Part shown: in pieces, positions 10,053-20,669 of the stretch
How the letters are laid out: every line of letters begins with the position of its first letter
How positions within the stretch are numbered: the first letter of the stretch is position 1
Origin: Cryoendolithus antarcticus
Lineage: Eukaryota > Ascomycota > Dothideomycetes > Cladosporiales > Cladosporiaceae
Direction of reading: 5' to 3'
Length of the DNA stretch: 29,011 nt
Assembly: GCA_002077065.1 (NCBI GenBank)
Contig: NAJO01000109.1
Location: 1 to 29,011 of the forward strand
Translations under genes and position numbers: made by a program
Notes under the pieces: model-generated
What the model was told of the DNA's origin: nothing
Seen by the model: the letters and a program-made list of their open reading frames with translations, nothing else
Database searches by the model: none

Positions 10053-11633
10053 TCATTTGCATCTAGATTTGTCACAATCTGATGTGTATTCGTTGCACTG
10101 CAGCACTTTGAAGTTCAAGCTACCTAAACACCAAATTCGACCTCTGAACTTTAATGTTCTCTCCGAGTCCGACACCCTTACACCACGCGTCAACAACCAC
10201 ACCTTCACTGATCTACGCATGCGGCGACGATAGCCAGGAGCTAGATCAAGCTCATTCCATTCCGCCAGATCTGCGCACCCAATGCCATCCACAGAGAAGC
10301 CGTTTGTAGCGAACACTGCGGCCATGTGGTTCAAAGCAGCATCCTCATTACGCCACGACGACTACACGCGGCACCAGTCAAAGAATCGCTCTCTCAGCTC
10401 TACTGACGAGCTCTGTGAGGCCGGCATACGTAATGGACTCGACGAAGGAGCCTCATTGTAGGCCGGCCTAGCCACCACCTTCTTATCACTGTCGAAGGCA
10501 AAGCTAAAGTGCGTTGCAGGTGCTATAGTAGCAGCACTCCGACTACCACCACCACCACCGCTCGATTGGTTGCTACCGTTCCTCACCGCGTTACGACGCT
10601 TCTCCTGCTCCATCTCTTGGACCATGCCGCCGGTAGGAGAGTCAACAGTGAGCGTACCATCGCGGATACCTTGGGCCCACGTCGTCAAGATTTGAGCGTA
10701 GATCGGTAGGTGACAGTCCTTCGAACCACGCACTCCCCAGTAACAGAGATGAGCGTAATTGTCGCAGTTCTTTACCTTGCAGATCCAACGCTCTGTTACG
10801 TCGGCAGCAAGGTTCCCTTGCCCTTCAAGCTGCTCACGCTGTGTGCTGATAACAGCTAGTTGATTGTTCGCAGCACTCCGACGACCTTGGCTCTAAGGTG
10901 GTAGAGCTATAGGAGCAGCAACACACTAGCCTTCAACGATCAATTTGAGGCCCTTCTTGCCTTCAGAGTGCCACACCTTCATGTTATCGAACAACACGGT
11001 GAAGTTATCGACACTGTCGGCCAGCCAGTTCTTCTCACCAAGGCGCTCAAAGCCTATACGCCGCACAATCCTCGAGAGGCCGTAGCTAGTGAGCTTTGCG
11101 ACCTCACTTTCAATCCATCTTTTGGCTTCATCGATTGGCCACGCGGTGCCACCACCTCAGGTGTAGCGGCGTAAGGTACTATTCAAATCATCCTTCTCAC
11201 AGACGATCCGAATCTGTGAAATGAATATGAAAGCTGACTGATTTGATGGCGGCTCTGGCGTGCCATCTAGGTTCTCCTCTTCATCCGCGTCTTCATCCAC
11301 AGTGCCCCTTGGAACCTCCACCTCCTGCTCTACGGTATCCCCATCCTTCGAACCATTAGGACTTGAAAGAGGAGGGCTTGAAGAGATCTCTGTAAAGAGC
11401 TGATTCAGAGCCTGTGATTGAGCACCGCGTGCTGCAAGAGATGGTCCATTTTTGCGTGTGGGCGGCTGAGATTGCGACCGTGCAGCACCACCCCTCCTAC
11501 CACTACCACCACCACTACCACCACGGCGTGCTGAGGTTACTTTGGTGACCTTGGCCTGCGGTGCGGCGCTGGCATCGTTGGCACGCACCTTGCCAGAGGG
11601 CTTTGGGGTGCGGAGAGGCCTTGAATCAACCAT
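10053..11633 (-). pseudogene. Transposon accessory protein, 526 codons with four in-frame stops
   Basis: One reading frame runs from ATG 11631-11633 (MVDSRPLRTPKPSGKVR) to 10053 with no frameshift. Stops are TGA 11157-11159, TAG 10926-10928, TAG 10893-10895 and TAG 10362-10364. The predicted domains in order are as follows. First, a basic RGG-like segment (ARRGGSGGGSGRRGG). Second, an acidic segment (DEDADEEENLDG). Third, a folded region (DDLNSTLRRYT..., RWIESEVAKL, IGFERLGEKNW, GLKLIVEG). Fourth, a Cys/His module (RWICKVKNCDNYAHLCYW...CHLPIY) that may bind zinc. Fifth, a Gly/Ser linker. Last, a C-terminal helical segment (FFDWC... GYRRRMRRSVK) resembling a SAM-like fold. I recall similar Cys-module proteins of unknown function in fungal genomes but cannot name the family. 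Its position suggests a DNA- or protein-binding helper of transposition, which is inference. Introns between segments are not excluded. Confidence 0.7.
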
Positions 11634-11660
11634 CTTCGCACACAGACACCACCTACACCA

Positions 11661-11838
11661 CAACAACACAAACAACACCTTAAAAAGAGCTATACCACAG
11701 TCTTGGCAACAACATGGAATGATCTCAATGCGGCAGAGTGAAGAGATGGGCTACATGGAGGCAATCCTCACCAAATTACTGTGTGAAGTCGCTCTAGCTT
11801 CCCCGCGGCCGATGGCTACAGGATGTTGCAAAGAGTGG
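11661..11838 (-). repeat. Right terminal inverted repeat
   Basis: On the minus strand it starts CCACTCTTTGCAA next to the TA at 11839-11840. The inner block 11664-11716 is the reverse complement of 8620-8672 with one G/A and one C/T difference. The relic at 6250-6690 carries this arm type. The accessory gene starts about 30 bp inside the arm, so the arm probably includes its promoter. Confidence 0.88.
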
Positions 11839-11918
11839 TAGCTTCGCTACAGCTCACTTTAAATTGCGAGATTATATTCACGATAGATCTGGACGAGCCT
11901 ACCGTGCCTGTCTTAGGA

Positions 11919-11971
11919 TCAAGTACGCTTCTATCACGGACAAGTGCGCTTTCATCACGGACAAGTACGCC
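11919..11971. repeat. 21-bp tandem repeat, two and a half units
   Basis: The units start at 11919, 11940 and 11961 with core CAAGTACGCTT and end ATCACGG. As 21 is divisible by three it could code a heptad repeat (QVRFYHG, QVRFHHG, QVRQA), but no surrounding gene was found. It lies about 80 bp outside the right end of the transposon. Confidence 0.6.
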
Positions 11972-14900
11972 AAGCACACCTCACTAAGGACACTCTCTAT
12001 TCTTTGTCCTTACGCCCGCGTTGTACCTACCGCCGACTAATTGTATAATCTCAAATGCTCGGGGTAGAGACAATAGCTTGCTGCCAAGCGAACCCACCAC
12101 TAACAAGCCGACGCAGTCTGAAGAAGAGGTGCGCGTGGAATCTTTGCGTACACGTACATCGAGAGGTATTCTTTGTAGGCGGACTTGTCCGTGGAGAACA
12201 GCGCACTCCCTAATACAGGCGGCTTCTGGTGTCGCAGCTAAGAGGGAGTCAGCTACTACCATTTTTCCGCTCTATGCGAAAGGTCGCCCGACCTCCTACC
12301 GGCGAGAAATGCAAAGGTCTTCAGTGAGCTTTAGCAAATTCAATTATCGAATCCGTGATGCGCCTTATAGGGCCTCGTAGACGTGTACGGTAGAGAGAAG
12401 ACTGTCGCGTAGTGATTCTATGGCAATTCAGTATCAATCAAGAAGTACTGAATTAAGTGTTGGACGAAGTGTGCTCCCATAGGGGCAAGGTATAACGGAA
12501 ACTTTTGAGGTGACCGCCACGTGAGCGAGCAGTCCGAATATCTGGGGCGGCAAGGCTGCGGGTAAGGATTGTCGCTTCGTATAGATAACGAAGACAGAGA
12601 GGGTACGGCCTAGGGAAGGAGTCTAAGTAGGCGGAAGCAGTACGGCTCAAGTCGCACAATCCAAGAGAAGAGCGTGTTCGCGATTTCACTTAGGGACAAC
12701 GATGTTGCTCCTTTTGCCGCGATCAAATTGTGACTGATCTATTTATAAGCTCACTTATAGCTTGTCGTAGGGTGTACTAGAGTTGCACTTGCTGGAGTGC
12801 CATGCCGCTTCCTTATCTTCAACTCGGACAGGCCGGTTCGCCAGTTCGCAGTCAGTTCGTACAGCTTGGCATCACTTTGACGCCTTCCCCACGCTGCAAA
12901 GGAATTCTCTACGATCTGTTGGACGGTTGTCAAGCCAATGATAACCAACAAGAGCCAGTCATCGCCGTAGGAGACCTTCACGACTCGTATATCTCGCAGG
13001 CTCCAATAGTTATTGAAATGTTCCGAGATAAGTCGGAGATTTTCGGAATTGACATGTCGACGTGAATACATGCAGTATGCGATTGATATCTACACCTCCG
13101 TGTACGGCTCGTGTTAGTCCCTATGAATGATATGGCTACTCAAATTGGTGCGGCCACTAGATACAAAGTTACGCTTGCCTTAGCATACTTTCAAGCTTTC
13201 TGACTACGTCCCTGTCATCACACGTAGGCTGTCATTTGACAAGATTGCGTCATGCCTTGCCATATTGTCGTATCGCACCTAAAAAGAAGGCGACTCCTTT
13301 CAATGCGATAACACGGTACTAGGTATCGAAGATAGTCGTATCATAGTATGATAGCATTTTGACCCTAGGTTGCTACCACCATCTCACGCTGCCTACGGAC
13401 CGCACAAATACGACGCAATCATTCTTATCAAGAGTCTCTTGAGGGGCGAAGCTAACGTTACTCCAAAGACTATTCGGACGCGTACGGTGCTTTTGATAGA
13501 AATCTAAGTTTGAGTATTGCTATGGTCACGTTTTAATAGCGAGTTCTACGCTGTCGTACCTTGTCTGCAGCGCGCCCATGTCTCTACTTACATATGATTC
13601 ACCTACATACTACTCGGTCGCTCCTTCGTGTCGTCGGATTACCATGTTAGGACTAGCAAAAGGTGCAGCGAAGCAGAATGTGAAGCGGAACTTTGATATT
13701 CCGGTCATCTAACACTTTGCGAGCGAGGGAATGCCTTGGGGGGTAGCGATTCGCCAAGCCCTATCGAATGGAGCTTAGCAAGTGTTCACGTTCACGAAGG
13801 TGTCTGCAAGCAGAACCTTACATGATTGAGGTGCTTTCCAACTTGTCGCTTGTGATATACGAGGTTCGAGAACATATGTACACTGAAAGTACTCCTGCAT
13901 GCCTTAACACAGATTCTTTATGTGATAGTAGGAGGATTGAGTCTGTGTACATCTCGAAGGATTTATAAGGTACACTTGACGAATAACCCAGAGTGGTCCT
14001 GTCTTCTCAGCGCTAGGGCCAGAACGAGACGTTTATCCTCACAGGCAGCGGCACCAACTTGCTTCGACTTTCCGACGATTAAAAGAACAGAGCTCCGAGT
14101 ACAGAATTTCTCGAGCAAGCCCAGATATCTTGTACACGCATAAATAGAATGTACGTCTTCGCGCAAAGCGGGAGGAGACACGAATCTACATCGTGCGTAA
14201 CTTAGATGTCCATTTAGTCTGGAGGGTTCTTTCTGGGCCAGTACTGCAGGTTAGCGGAGCACCCCAAGGAACAGCTGAGAAGGAGCTTCCTAGTGATACG
14301 TCGACCGGGGTTTGGGATGCCCCGATCGCATGCGAACAGAGTCATCATAGCCAGAAAAAGCGTACCTAACACCTAAGTAACTCAATGGATGACCTTTATT
14401 CCTCGACGACGAGATATTGTACAATCCGTCTATGTAGGCGACATGTATGCGACTTTTGTTGCAAATAGGCCGAATCATACGGAGTTTGGACGGAGATAGC
14501 AAACAGCGCCTTCTCCGGACCGACGACTTATGCGATGAAAGCTTGGTAATAGTAATACGTCTGTTCCGCACGAGTGCATCCTCGTGATATGTTAGATCTA
14601 GCACTCGAAATCTAAATGCTAAAGCTTCCTTAGCAGGTACAATTCCTTGTCGTAAGGTGGTCGATGAAGACAAAAACAGCCTCTCAAAAGGGCTCTAAAG
14701 AGATAGCGTGCAACTATCGCGTGCAGCCATAGAGGTAGCATTAGTAGAGGACAGCAAGGTAATGACAAGTACGGCGGCAAAATGCTAGATTCGCGGTAGC
14801 AAAAAGCACATGATACTACACTCTAAGGTGATGACATAACTTGCAATGCGACTGCTAGCGCGGTAACGATAACGAGATCAAGCCAGCCTCTGTGTTACTG

Positions 14901-16887
14901 CTCGGCGACCTTCCACTGTGTTTCGGCCGACGAAGCGGGCAATCCAGAGCTCCGACCCTGCCGTGCGGACCCGCAAATCGAAATATCTTTCGAAGTAAGC
15001 ACAGGTCATGTTGATCGAGATCGTATCCTTACGACCATCCCTCAATTTTAATACATCAGCTTCAGGTGGGCTGTCAAACTCCACGCATACATTCCGTAGT
15101 TAGAGAATACTGTTCCCTCACCTTTAATTCAGAGCTATCATCTCAAGGAATTGTGTAGCAACGTCGCTCAAGCTTGAGAGCTGTCTCTTCTCTGGCACAT
15201 TTGCCTAGCCCAAGGTTTTCTGACATTCGGACAGCCTTTCGACTAGTCACGGGCTAGTGATGTCGACGTATGGAGGCACCGTCATCAGGAGAGGGCCACA
15301 TCTCCCCATCACATCTACTAGTAGAATCGCAAACCATGCCAGAATACCCGCTAGCTCGGATACAAAGCTTGAGTTGTCGACAAGGAGGGGTAATACTAGG
15401 AAGAATTGAAGAAGTAAGCACAATACAAGAGATGGTTCGAAGTGCCGGTTGTTTCTAACGGGTAAGTATGATATTGGTTACTATGCTACGCGCTCCACTG
15501 GGTGGATGTACCATAAAGCGGTACTCGACTGAATCTGTGCTACTAGCAGCGGTTTCGGTTACCCTTAGGCACGTCGCAGTAGACAAAGATCCCAATATTG
15601 CTAACGCAAAATAACAGACAATCTTGGAAAATCTGCTTTCTGCTATCGCGGATGCAATACTCAATATCGACGACAACATCCGCATCGAATGACTGATGTT
15701 ATCGCCATATCTCGGACGTACGATCTTCTGTCGGAGGGATAAATCATAGCATCGATTGAGAGCAAACGCAGCCATAGTCTCTGATACTATGCTGATTCAG
15801 AAGCTATGACTGGCTGCGAGGTCAGGGACTCGAGCCTATCCTGTTCTATCACATTACCTGATTCATCCTATTGAGTACGTTGAGTTGTGGCCTCTAAGAT
15901 GCCTGATGTCTGCATTATAGATGGCGAAGGAGCTTGTCTTTGCAATAATGTTAGCAAGAATGCTGCCAATAGGAAATGCTGTGTTCATGCACATACATAC
16001 ACGGCAGATCCATGAGAATCGGATATTCACTTATGAGGAAGAAAAGTTCATTACAGTGCTTGCTTTAGATGATCCGGAGATCCTTCCGACAGCCGGAGGA
16101 GGTAAACATTAGCAATGAAAATCAGTAACAGAACAATGGAGGCGGGCTTGTTTGCCTTCTTATTAGATAATCGTATTTTCGGCCGAAGACATCCCTGCAC
16201 CAGAGTGCTCACCCAGCATACAAGCATGAAGTGTGATGAGAACCTTCCATTGTGCGCAAACGTGGTATTGTATCAAGTCCATGTAGCCGACGTAGGTTTC
16301 TAGTAAGACGCTGGCGCTATAACGTTAGCAAGATGTTTGTGCTACGTTCCCCGTCGTGTCGCATGCGTTGTCGGTAGTCGCGTAACGTCGCATGACAGAC
16401 TATGGGGAATGACAGACTGCGACGATTGACGGGTACGGTCAGATGACAACTAGATGCCCCTTGACTGCAGAAGGATGTGCACCCACAGAACCGAACTCAG
16501 ACCCTGGCGTGCACGCTCTTTATGAGATCCAGATATCTCTGGCAAAGCTCGACGATGACATCCTGAACCACCACGAACCAATGAGAAAACGTGCGTGTGG
16601 CAATCTGCGGACTTCTAGGACAGGTTCTTGGGACGAGGTGCATTTCGTGTACTGTGCGTTGATGTCCTACAGTCGTGCTTATCAATATGATAATCATGCC
16701 TCTCACGCGTCCACGCGAAATTTGCATGATCACATTTGCTTCCTAAAAGGGTACAAGTCAGAGGCAAGTGCGGCCTAGGCTCGAAAGACCAGCTTGGTCA
16801 AGACGAAGCCCGAACATGTGCTCAGAACGTCTACATCTAACGAGCTGACACGTGACTCGTTAGATTCGCCGCAAACTCATTCCAGGA
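11972..16887. other. Large stretch without recognisable genes
   Basis: Nearly 5 kb with only short open frames up to 127 codons on both strands. None shows a motif, a believable N-terminus or continuation into a longer decayed frame. I saw no terminal repeats, LTR-like blocks, tRNA or rRNA sequence. It may be very old decayed sequence. Confidence 0.35.
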
Positions 16888-17900
16888 TCATGAGACATCG
16901 TGAGCGTAGGTATCTTCTGGCTCTATGTTCAATTTTCCCTGATTGCACTGCAGCTCATTCAGCCAATCTTCCGTGTGCGACAATCTCGTCTCTACCAGAC
17001 CGGCAAAGTGCATCATGAAGTGACTAGGCTTACCCTCGGAGCCGTGTTCGAATCGAGGGCATTGAAGTCCAGTCGTGGGATCCAGGCGATGCCACGAGAC
17101 GCGGCGTGATCGTTCAGCCGTGTCTCTATTGCATGCATAACCCGTTCCATCGCGGCCTGCTCGCCAAACCAGCTAAGATCTTCGCCGGGATGTGCGAGTG
17201 GGTAGTCCATGATATGGATCAGCAGATCAATCGAGTCCCGGTGTACTTTGAGGGAGAAGATCCCGTTCTTGAGACCCTGATGGCCTGCTGTCACGAGAGC
17301 ATAGACGTCCTGTAGATTCTTGGGTGGAAGAAAGGTACATGGTGAGATCACGGGATTGACAACGATAGAATCGGCGTCGACCCAAATGGTGCGCGAGCGT
17401 GTGTCAGCCTGGTACATTGAATAAAAAGCAGTTCAATGCGGCGGACGTCACTCATATGAGCCGTTCCTGTCTCTCTTCCGCCGGCTTAGCCAGCTTACGC
17501 AGCATCACAGACATGATAAAGTAGTGTTCGCAGTAGAGCTTCCGTTCAGTAAGCTTACGGTCCAGCACTTCGAAGCCGCATCCCCAACGCTCGCTATGCC
17601 GGCAATGCGACTGTAAAGCAAACCTGAGCTGGTACTACTTGTGAGTCCCGTACAGCATTGACGCCTTGGCTACTGCGCATCTAGGACTAGCGTACGGACA
17701 TCGGGTACAGCTGGCGGCTCCAAATTTGATGAGGGAAGACCTGTGTCAACAATAGGCGCGATCACCAGCGTAAGATTATCCAGCGACTGTGCATGATTCG
17801 GTAGAGTAGCCATTCCGTTGGTCGAATATGGGGACAGGCTGTACATGGTGCTGGTAACGAATAGTATGGCGAATACAGCTGTAAAGTGTCGCCTTCCCAA
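16888..17900 (-). pseudogene. GT34 (GMA12/MNN10-like) glycosyltransferase, broken
   Basis: Family members are type II Golgi enzymes that transfer galactose or mannose onto glycans. The 17900 start reads MGRRHFTAVFAILFVTSTMY, a short cytoplasmic tail plus membrane anchor. After a frame change near 17680 comes KASMLYGTHK, a TAG at 17635-17637, then FALQSHCRHSERWGCGFEVL, ERKLYCEHYF and MLRKLAKPAEERQERLI. The DXD-type nucleotide-sugar motif follows as WVDADSIVVNP (D-A-D codons at 17370-17378), then LKNGIFSLKVHRDSIDLL and EDLSWFGEQAAMERV. A frame change near 17035 leads to HFMMHFAGLVETRLSH, the conserved H-FAG end block, closing at 16888. A roughly 60-nt interruption between RLI and WVDAD looks like an intron whose splice ends have mutated. 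Order and spacing fit a whole gene with at least two frameshifts and one stop. Confidence 0.72.
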
Positions 17901-19219
17901 GCGCCTATCTCTCTATCAGCAACCTGAAATTTAGTGCATTCAGTTGGTACGAACCGATGTGATGTCGCAAATCAGTCCCATCATCGATGACCTGTGGTGT
18001 GACTACCTCGCGAGGAGCATCCAACAGGAGTATACTTCCAGTTCGACCACACAGCATGATGGATAATGGTCGAGCATGATGGTAGTGACAGACATGGCAT
18101 GCAACAACTTATTGCGAAGCATTCCCCACTCTACCCCCTATTTAGGCGCCACACTGCAACAGCCGGATTGCTCTATTTGGATAACCAGTAGGTCCGGGCT
18201 CTTTCTCGTGCCCTTTGGGCTGGAAGCTGGAGTAACTTACCCCCGAACCCCGAAGGTCTCCAAACAGAGGATATGACTTGGGAGCTAGCCCCACCGCTAA
18301 ACAGCGGACGTCGTTCGAAGTTATTAACGCTAATGTTTGGTGAGTCACCGATTGTTCAATATGGAGCGCACCTGATCATCGTCAAGGGCGAACTCGAATT
18401 CAATACCGGCGAAATTCTTGCTTCTGCTGAGCTAGCTGTACCTGCGTCCATCAACATACACAGCAGGTTGACCGAGCCTGGCAATGAGCGCATGAGTGGA
18501 CGTGGAGATGGTAGTAGATGGTGATAGTGAGCTAGTGGCGCTTTCATTTCAGATTCTTCACGCTGGACGATATTCTAAGTACTCTATCCCACTTTGTCTT
18601 ATCACTGTTCAAAGAGTGTGTACTCTCGCGTTGATACTCAGAAGGTGATTCTAAGGCGCGCACAACGTCGCTCTGTAATAGCTCACGTTGTATGCTCTCC
18701 ATGCACGAGCAGCAGACGAGGTCCACCGTGTGACCGCATACTATCTAACGAGTGAATGTTGCTCGTATGCAACGACCTACACGGGTAGGCCTTACTACCG
18801 TACTTCGAGCTTAAAGAGAATGCCTTGTCTGTGTAACAGCGTATGCACCTGTCTTCAGGTCCTCAGTAATTCTAGGGGACACCTTTTAGGATCCCCTTTT
18901 ACCTTCGGCGGGCTCTCTCGCCTGTGGCGAGCTTTGCCAACAATGAGTACCGAGAGAGAACGCCGAGAAGCCGAGAATCTGAGTTCAATGCGTGAGTTCG
19001 ACGCGTAGTAACGATATATAAACAACGAGGAAGAGCGTAGAAGGGAATGAAGGAGAGATGGACAGAATTGACCCTTGTTCTCCTATGTATCCCCCTTCGT
19101 TGCCGACAACATATGAGATCTAGCGAAGCCATTGAGACTACTAGATGACGGTGTCCGTGCATAGTACAGATTCATGTTGTAGACCGTTCGCCCATGCCAT
19201 CCGCTGTTATTTCAATGTA
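17901..19219. other. No gene seen
   Basis: This is upstream of the GT34 pseudogene. A short frame near 17960-18060 (plus) has a protein-like composition but no start or family. Other short frames show nothing recognisable. Confidence 0.35.
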
Positions 19220-19237
19220 CACGTGAATAGCACGTGA
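19220..19237. promoter_or_regulatory. Two CACGTGA sites 11 bp apart
   Basis: CACGTGA occurs at 19220-19226 and 19231-19237, so the cores are one helical turn apart on the same face. CACGTG is the E-box bound by bHLH factors and related to bZIP sites. There is no recognisable target gene nearby, so this may be chance. Confidence 0.3.
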
Positions 19238-19842
19238 CTTCAGGCTTTCAGGGTACAGGGTTTTGTCCCTAGTCAGCTGTCTGCTTGGGTAGATCCCCTT
19301 CGGCCCGAATAACAGACTCATTCAAAAAGCAAAATTCAGGTTGATTGATGTGAACCGTCAAACAGTGCTTGGCCAAACCTTTCCCAGGTTCCACACCTAC
19401 CTGCAAGTTCTTTTAGGATCGACCGTTGTGTGCTAGGCGCTACGTCGAAGTTATGTTTAGTGATGTCCCGATTCCACCCTTTCACTTCCCTGCACTGCAG
19501 CCACGCGGTTGCTCCCCGCGTCGACATTGCAGTACATCTTTGCAATCGGCCGAAGCTCAGTCACGGGTCTTTTCCAGCCAATCGGAAACCCCTGCCAAGA
19601 GCATTGCGCCGCACCTTCGCGACGAACAACATAGCATAATCTTTCTTTGGAATGGCGTTCGCCCTTCAGCGGTGGCGGGCGCCTTAGCAACAAGATGCTG
19701 ACCTTACTTCGAGTTCTCGGAATTCGACATTGGGTAGGGTTTAGGTGTATCGCAGGTAGTGTGGCACAAAGGCCGGGCTTAGACGCGACGGAGCGTAGTT
19801 ATAAGAGTGGCTGATCCTACCACAAATGCTTTGCCACGCCTC

Positions 19843-19850
19843 TATAAATA
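19843..19850 (+). promoter_or_regulatory. TATA-like box
   Basis: TATAAATA lies about 70 bp before ATG codons at 19917 and 19940. The second ATG opens a ten-codon frame that ends beside a GTGAGG donor-like sequence. Beyond that, a Ser/Ala-rich frame runs to about 20310. This could be the start of a small spliced gene, but I could not build a model. Confidence 0.25.
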
Positions 19851-19998
19851 CACTATCTTCGACGCGTCCCCAAGCTACTTTTTAATAGACAACACTTGGC
19901 AAGACTGGACCTCGTCATGGGACAACCCAGTTGACAGTGACATGCCTGAATCACTCTTACACAACGAAAGGTGAGGCTGCATCTTACTATTTTTATCT

Positions 19999-20040
19999 AC
20001 CGTTACGGACACCATTACCGTTACCGTCCCCGTCACCGTC
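19999..20040. repeat. Degenerate ACCGTT/ACCGTC hexamer run
   Basis: Roughly five variants of ACCGTT, ACCATT and ACCGTC follow one another. It is a short simple-sequence tract, not obviously coding. Confidence 0.5.
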
Positions 20041-20669
20041 GTACCCTATCATTACTCACGAGTACACGATATAGTTCACGAGGCGCCTTACGCTATGTTG
20101 ACCCAGCAGCAATTTCACTAAGGTTGGGGGTTGCGGCACCTCGTGAAGCTGGCCCGGTCTGCCAAGAAAACTCGCACAAGCGGGTCTACAGCTGCCGAAT
20201 GCGCAAGGCCGGCGTCTTCTCGGTTAGCGCCGGTCTCTTCCGGGGACTCTGGTTCCGTGGCCATTTTTGATGATAAGGCGGCTGAGTGCATATTGCAGTC
20301 TGACAGATGATGAGTGAAGCCAGCAGTAGGTTCTTGGTTAAGGTCAGGCCCGTAACAAACTCCCAAGCCGTTGCTACGGACAATCCATATCTCGAACGCC
20401 CGAGTTCGGTCGTGAGGTTTCGCGACAATGGCAGATCATCGGTAAGGTAACCAGACTGCTGGAACCAGGGATCACCGATACATGCTCCCGAGACAACTTA
20501 CATGCTTAGCTAATTGTACGAGAGAGATTGTCCCCAAGTTTAGTGGTGACCGACCGAGCTTGCGAGGCCTTGGCTGCGACGTCTGACACAGACTGAGCTC
20601 CGGCACACTACTCAGAGATCCAAACGACCAGGGGACAGCAGCCCCCGGTGGTTACTGTCTCTGTGTCGA
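20041..20669. other. No firm gene
   Basis: Overlapping open frames of 80-99 codons on both strands have no family resemblance. One plus-strand frame near 20130-20310 is Ser/Ala-rich and protein-like but lacks a start. Confidence 0.3.

Larger units (their letters stand above)
8508..11838. mobile_element. Two-gene Tc1/mariner-superfamily DNA transposon, 3331 bp
   Basis: The element is bounded by long imperfect terminal inverted repeats and by a TA dinucleotide on each side (8506-8507 and 11839-11840). TA is the target duplication of the Tc1/mariner superfamily. The left half holds a D,D34E transposase on the plus strand. The right half holds a long accessory frame on the minus strand, converging on the transposase. 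Typical Tc1/mariner elements are 1.3-2.4 kb with one gene, so the size and second gene are unusual. Both genes carry disabling lesions, so this copy is not autonomous. Changes between the arms and the stops in the accessory frame are largely CpA/TpG-context transitions, as expected from RIP. Confidence 0.9.

Noticed and set aside
12021..12380. 119-codon plus-strand open frame right of the transposon
   Set aside because: No recognisable domain, overlaps an equally plausible antisense frame, and has no continuation when stops are ignored.
14290..14673. 127-codon minus-strand open frame
   Set aside because: Random-looking Arg/Ser-rich translation without a motif or neighbouring coding evidence.
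14878..15084. 68-codon minus-strand frame starting MEFDSPPEADVLKLRDG
   Set aside because: The first 40 residues look mildly protein-like, but no family could be named and no extension was found.
17041..17062. GTTCGAATCGA resembling a tRNA T-loop
   Set aside because: It lies within the GT34 coding relic and no cloverleaf arms are found around it.
19730..19755. GGGTAGGGTTTAGG resembling telomere repeats
   Set aside because: Only about two degenerate units, no array, and flanked by ordinary sequence.
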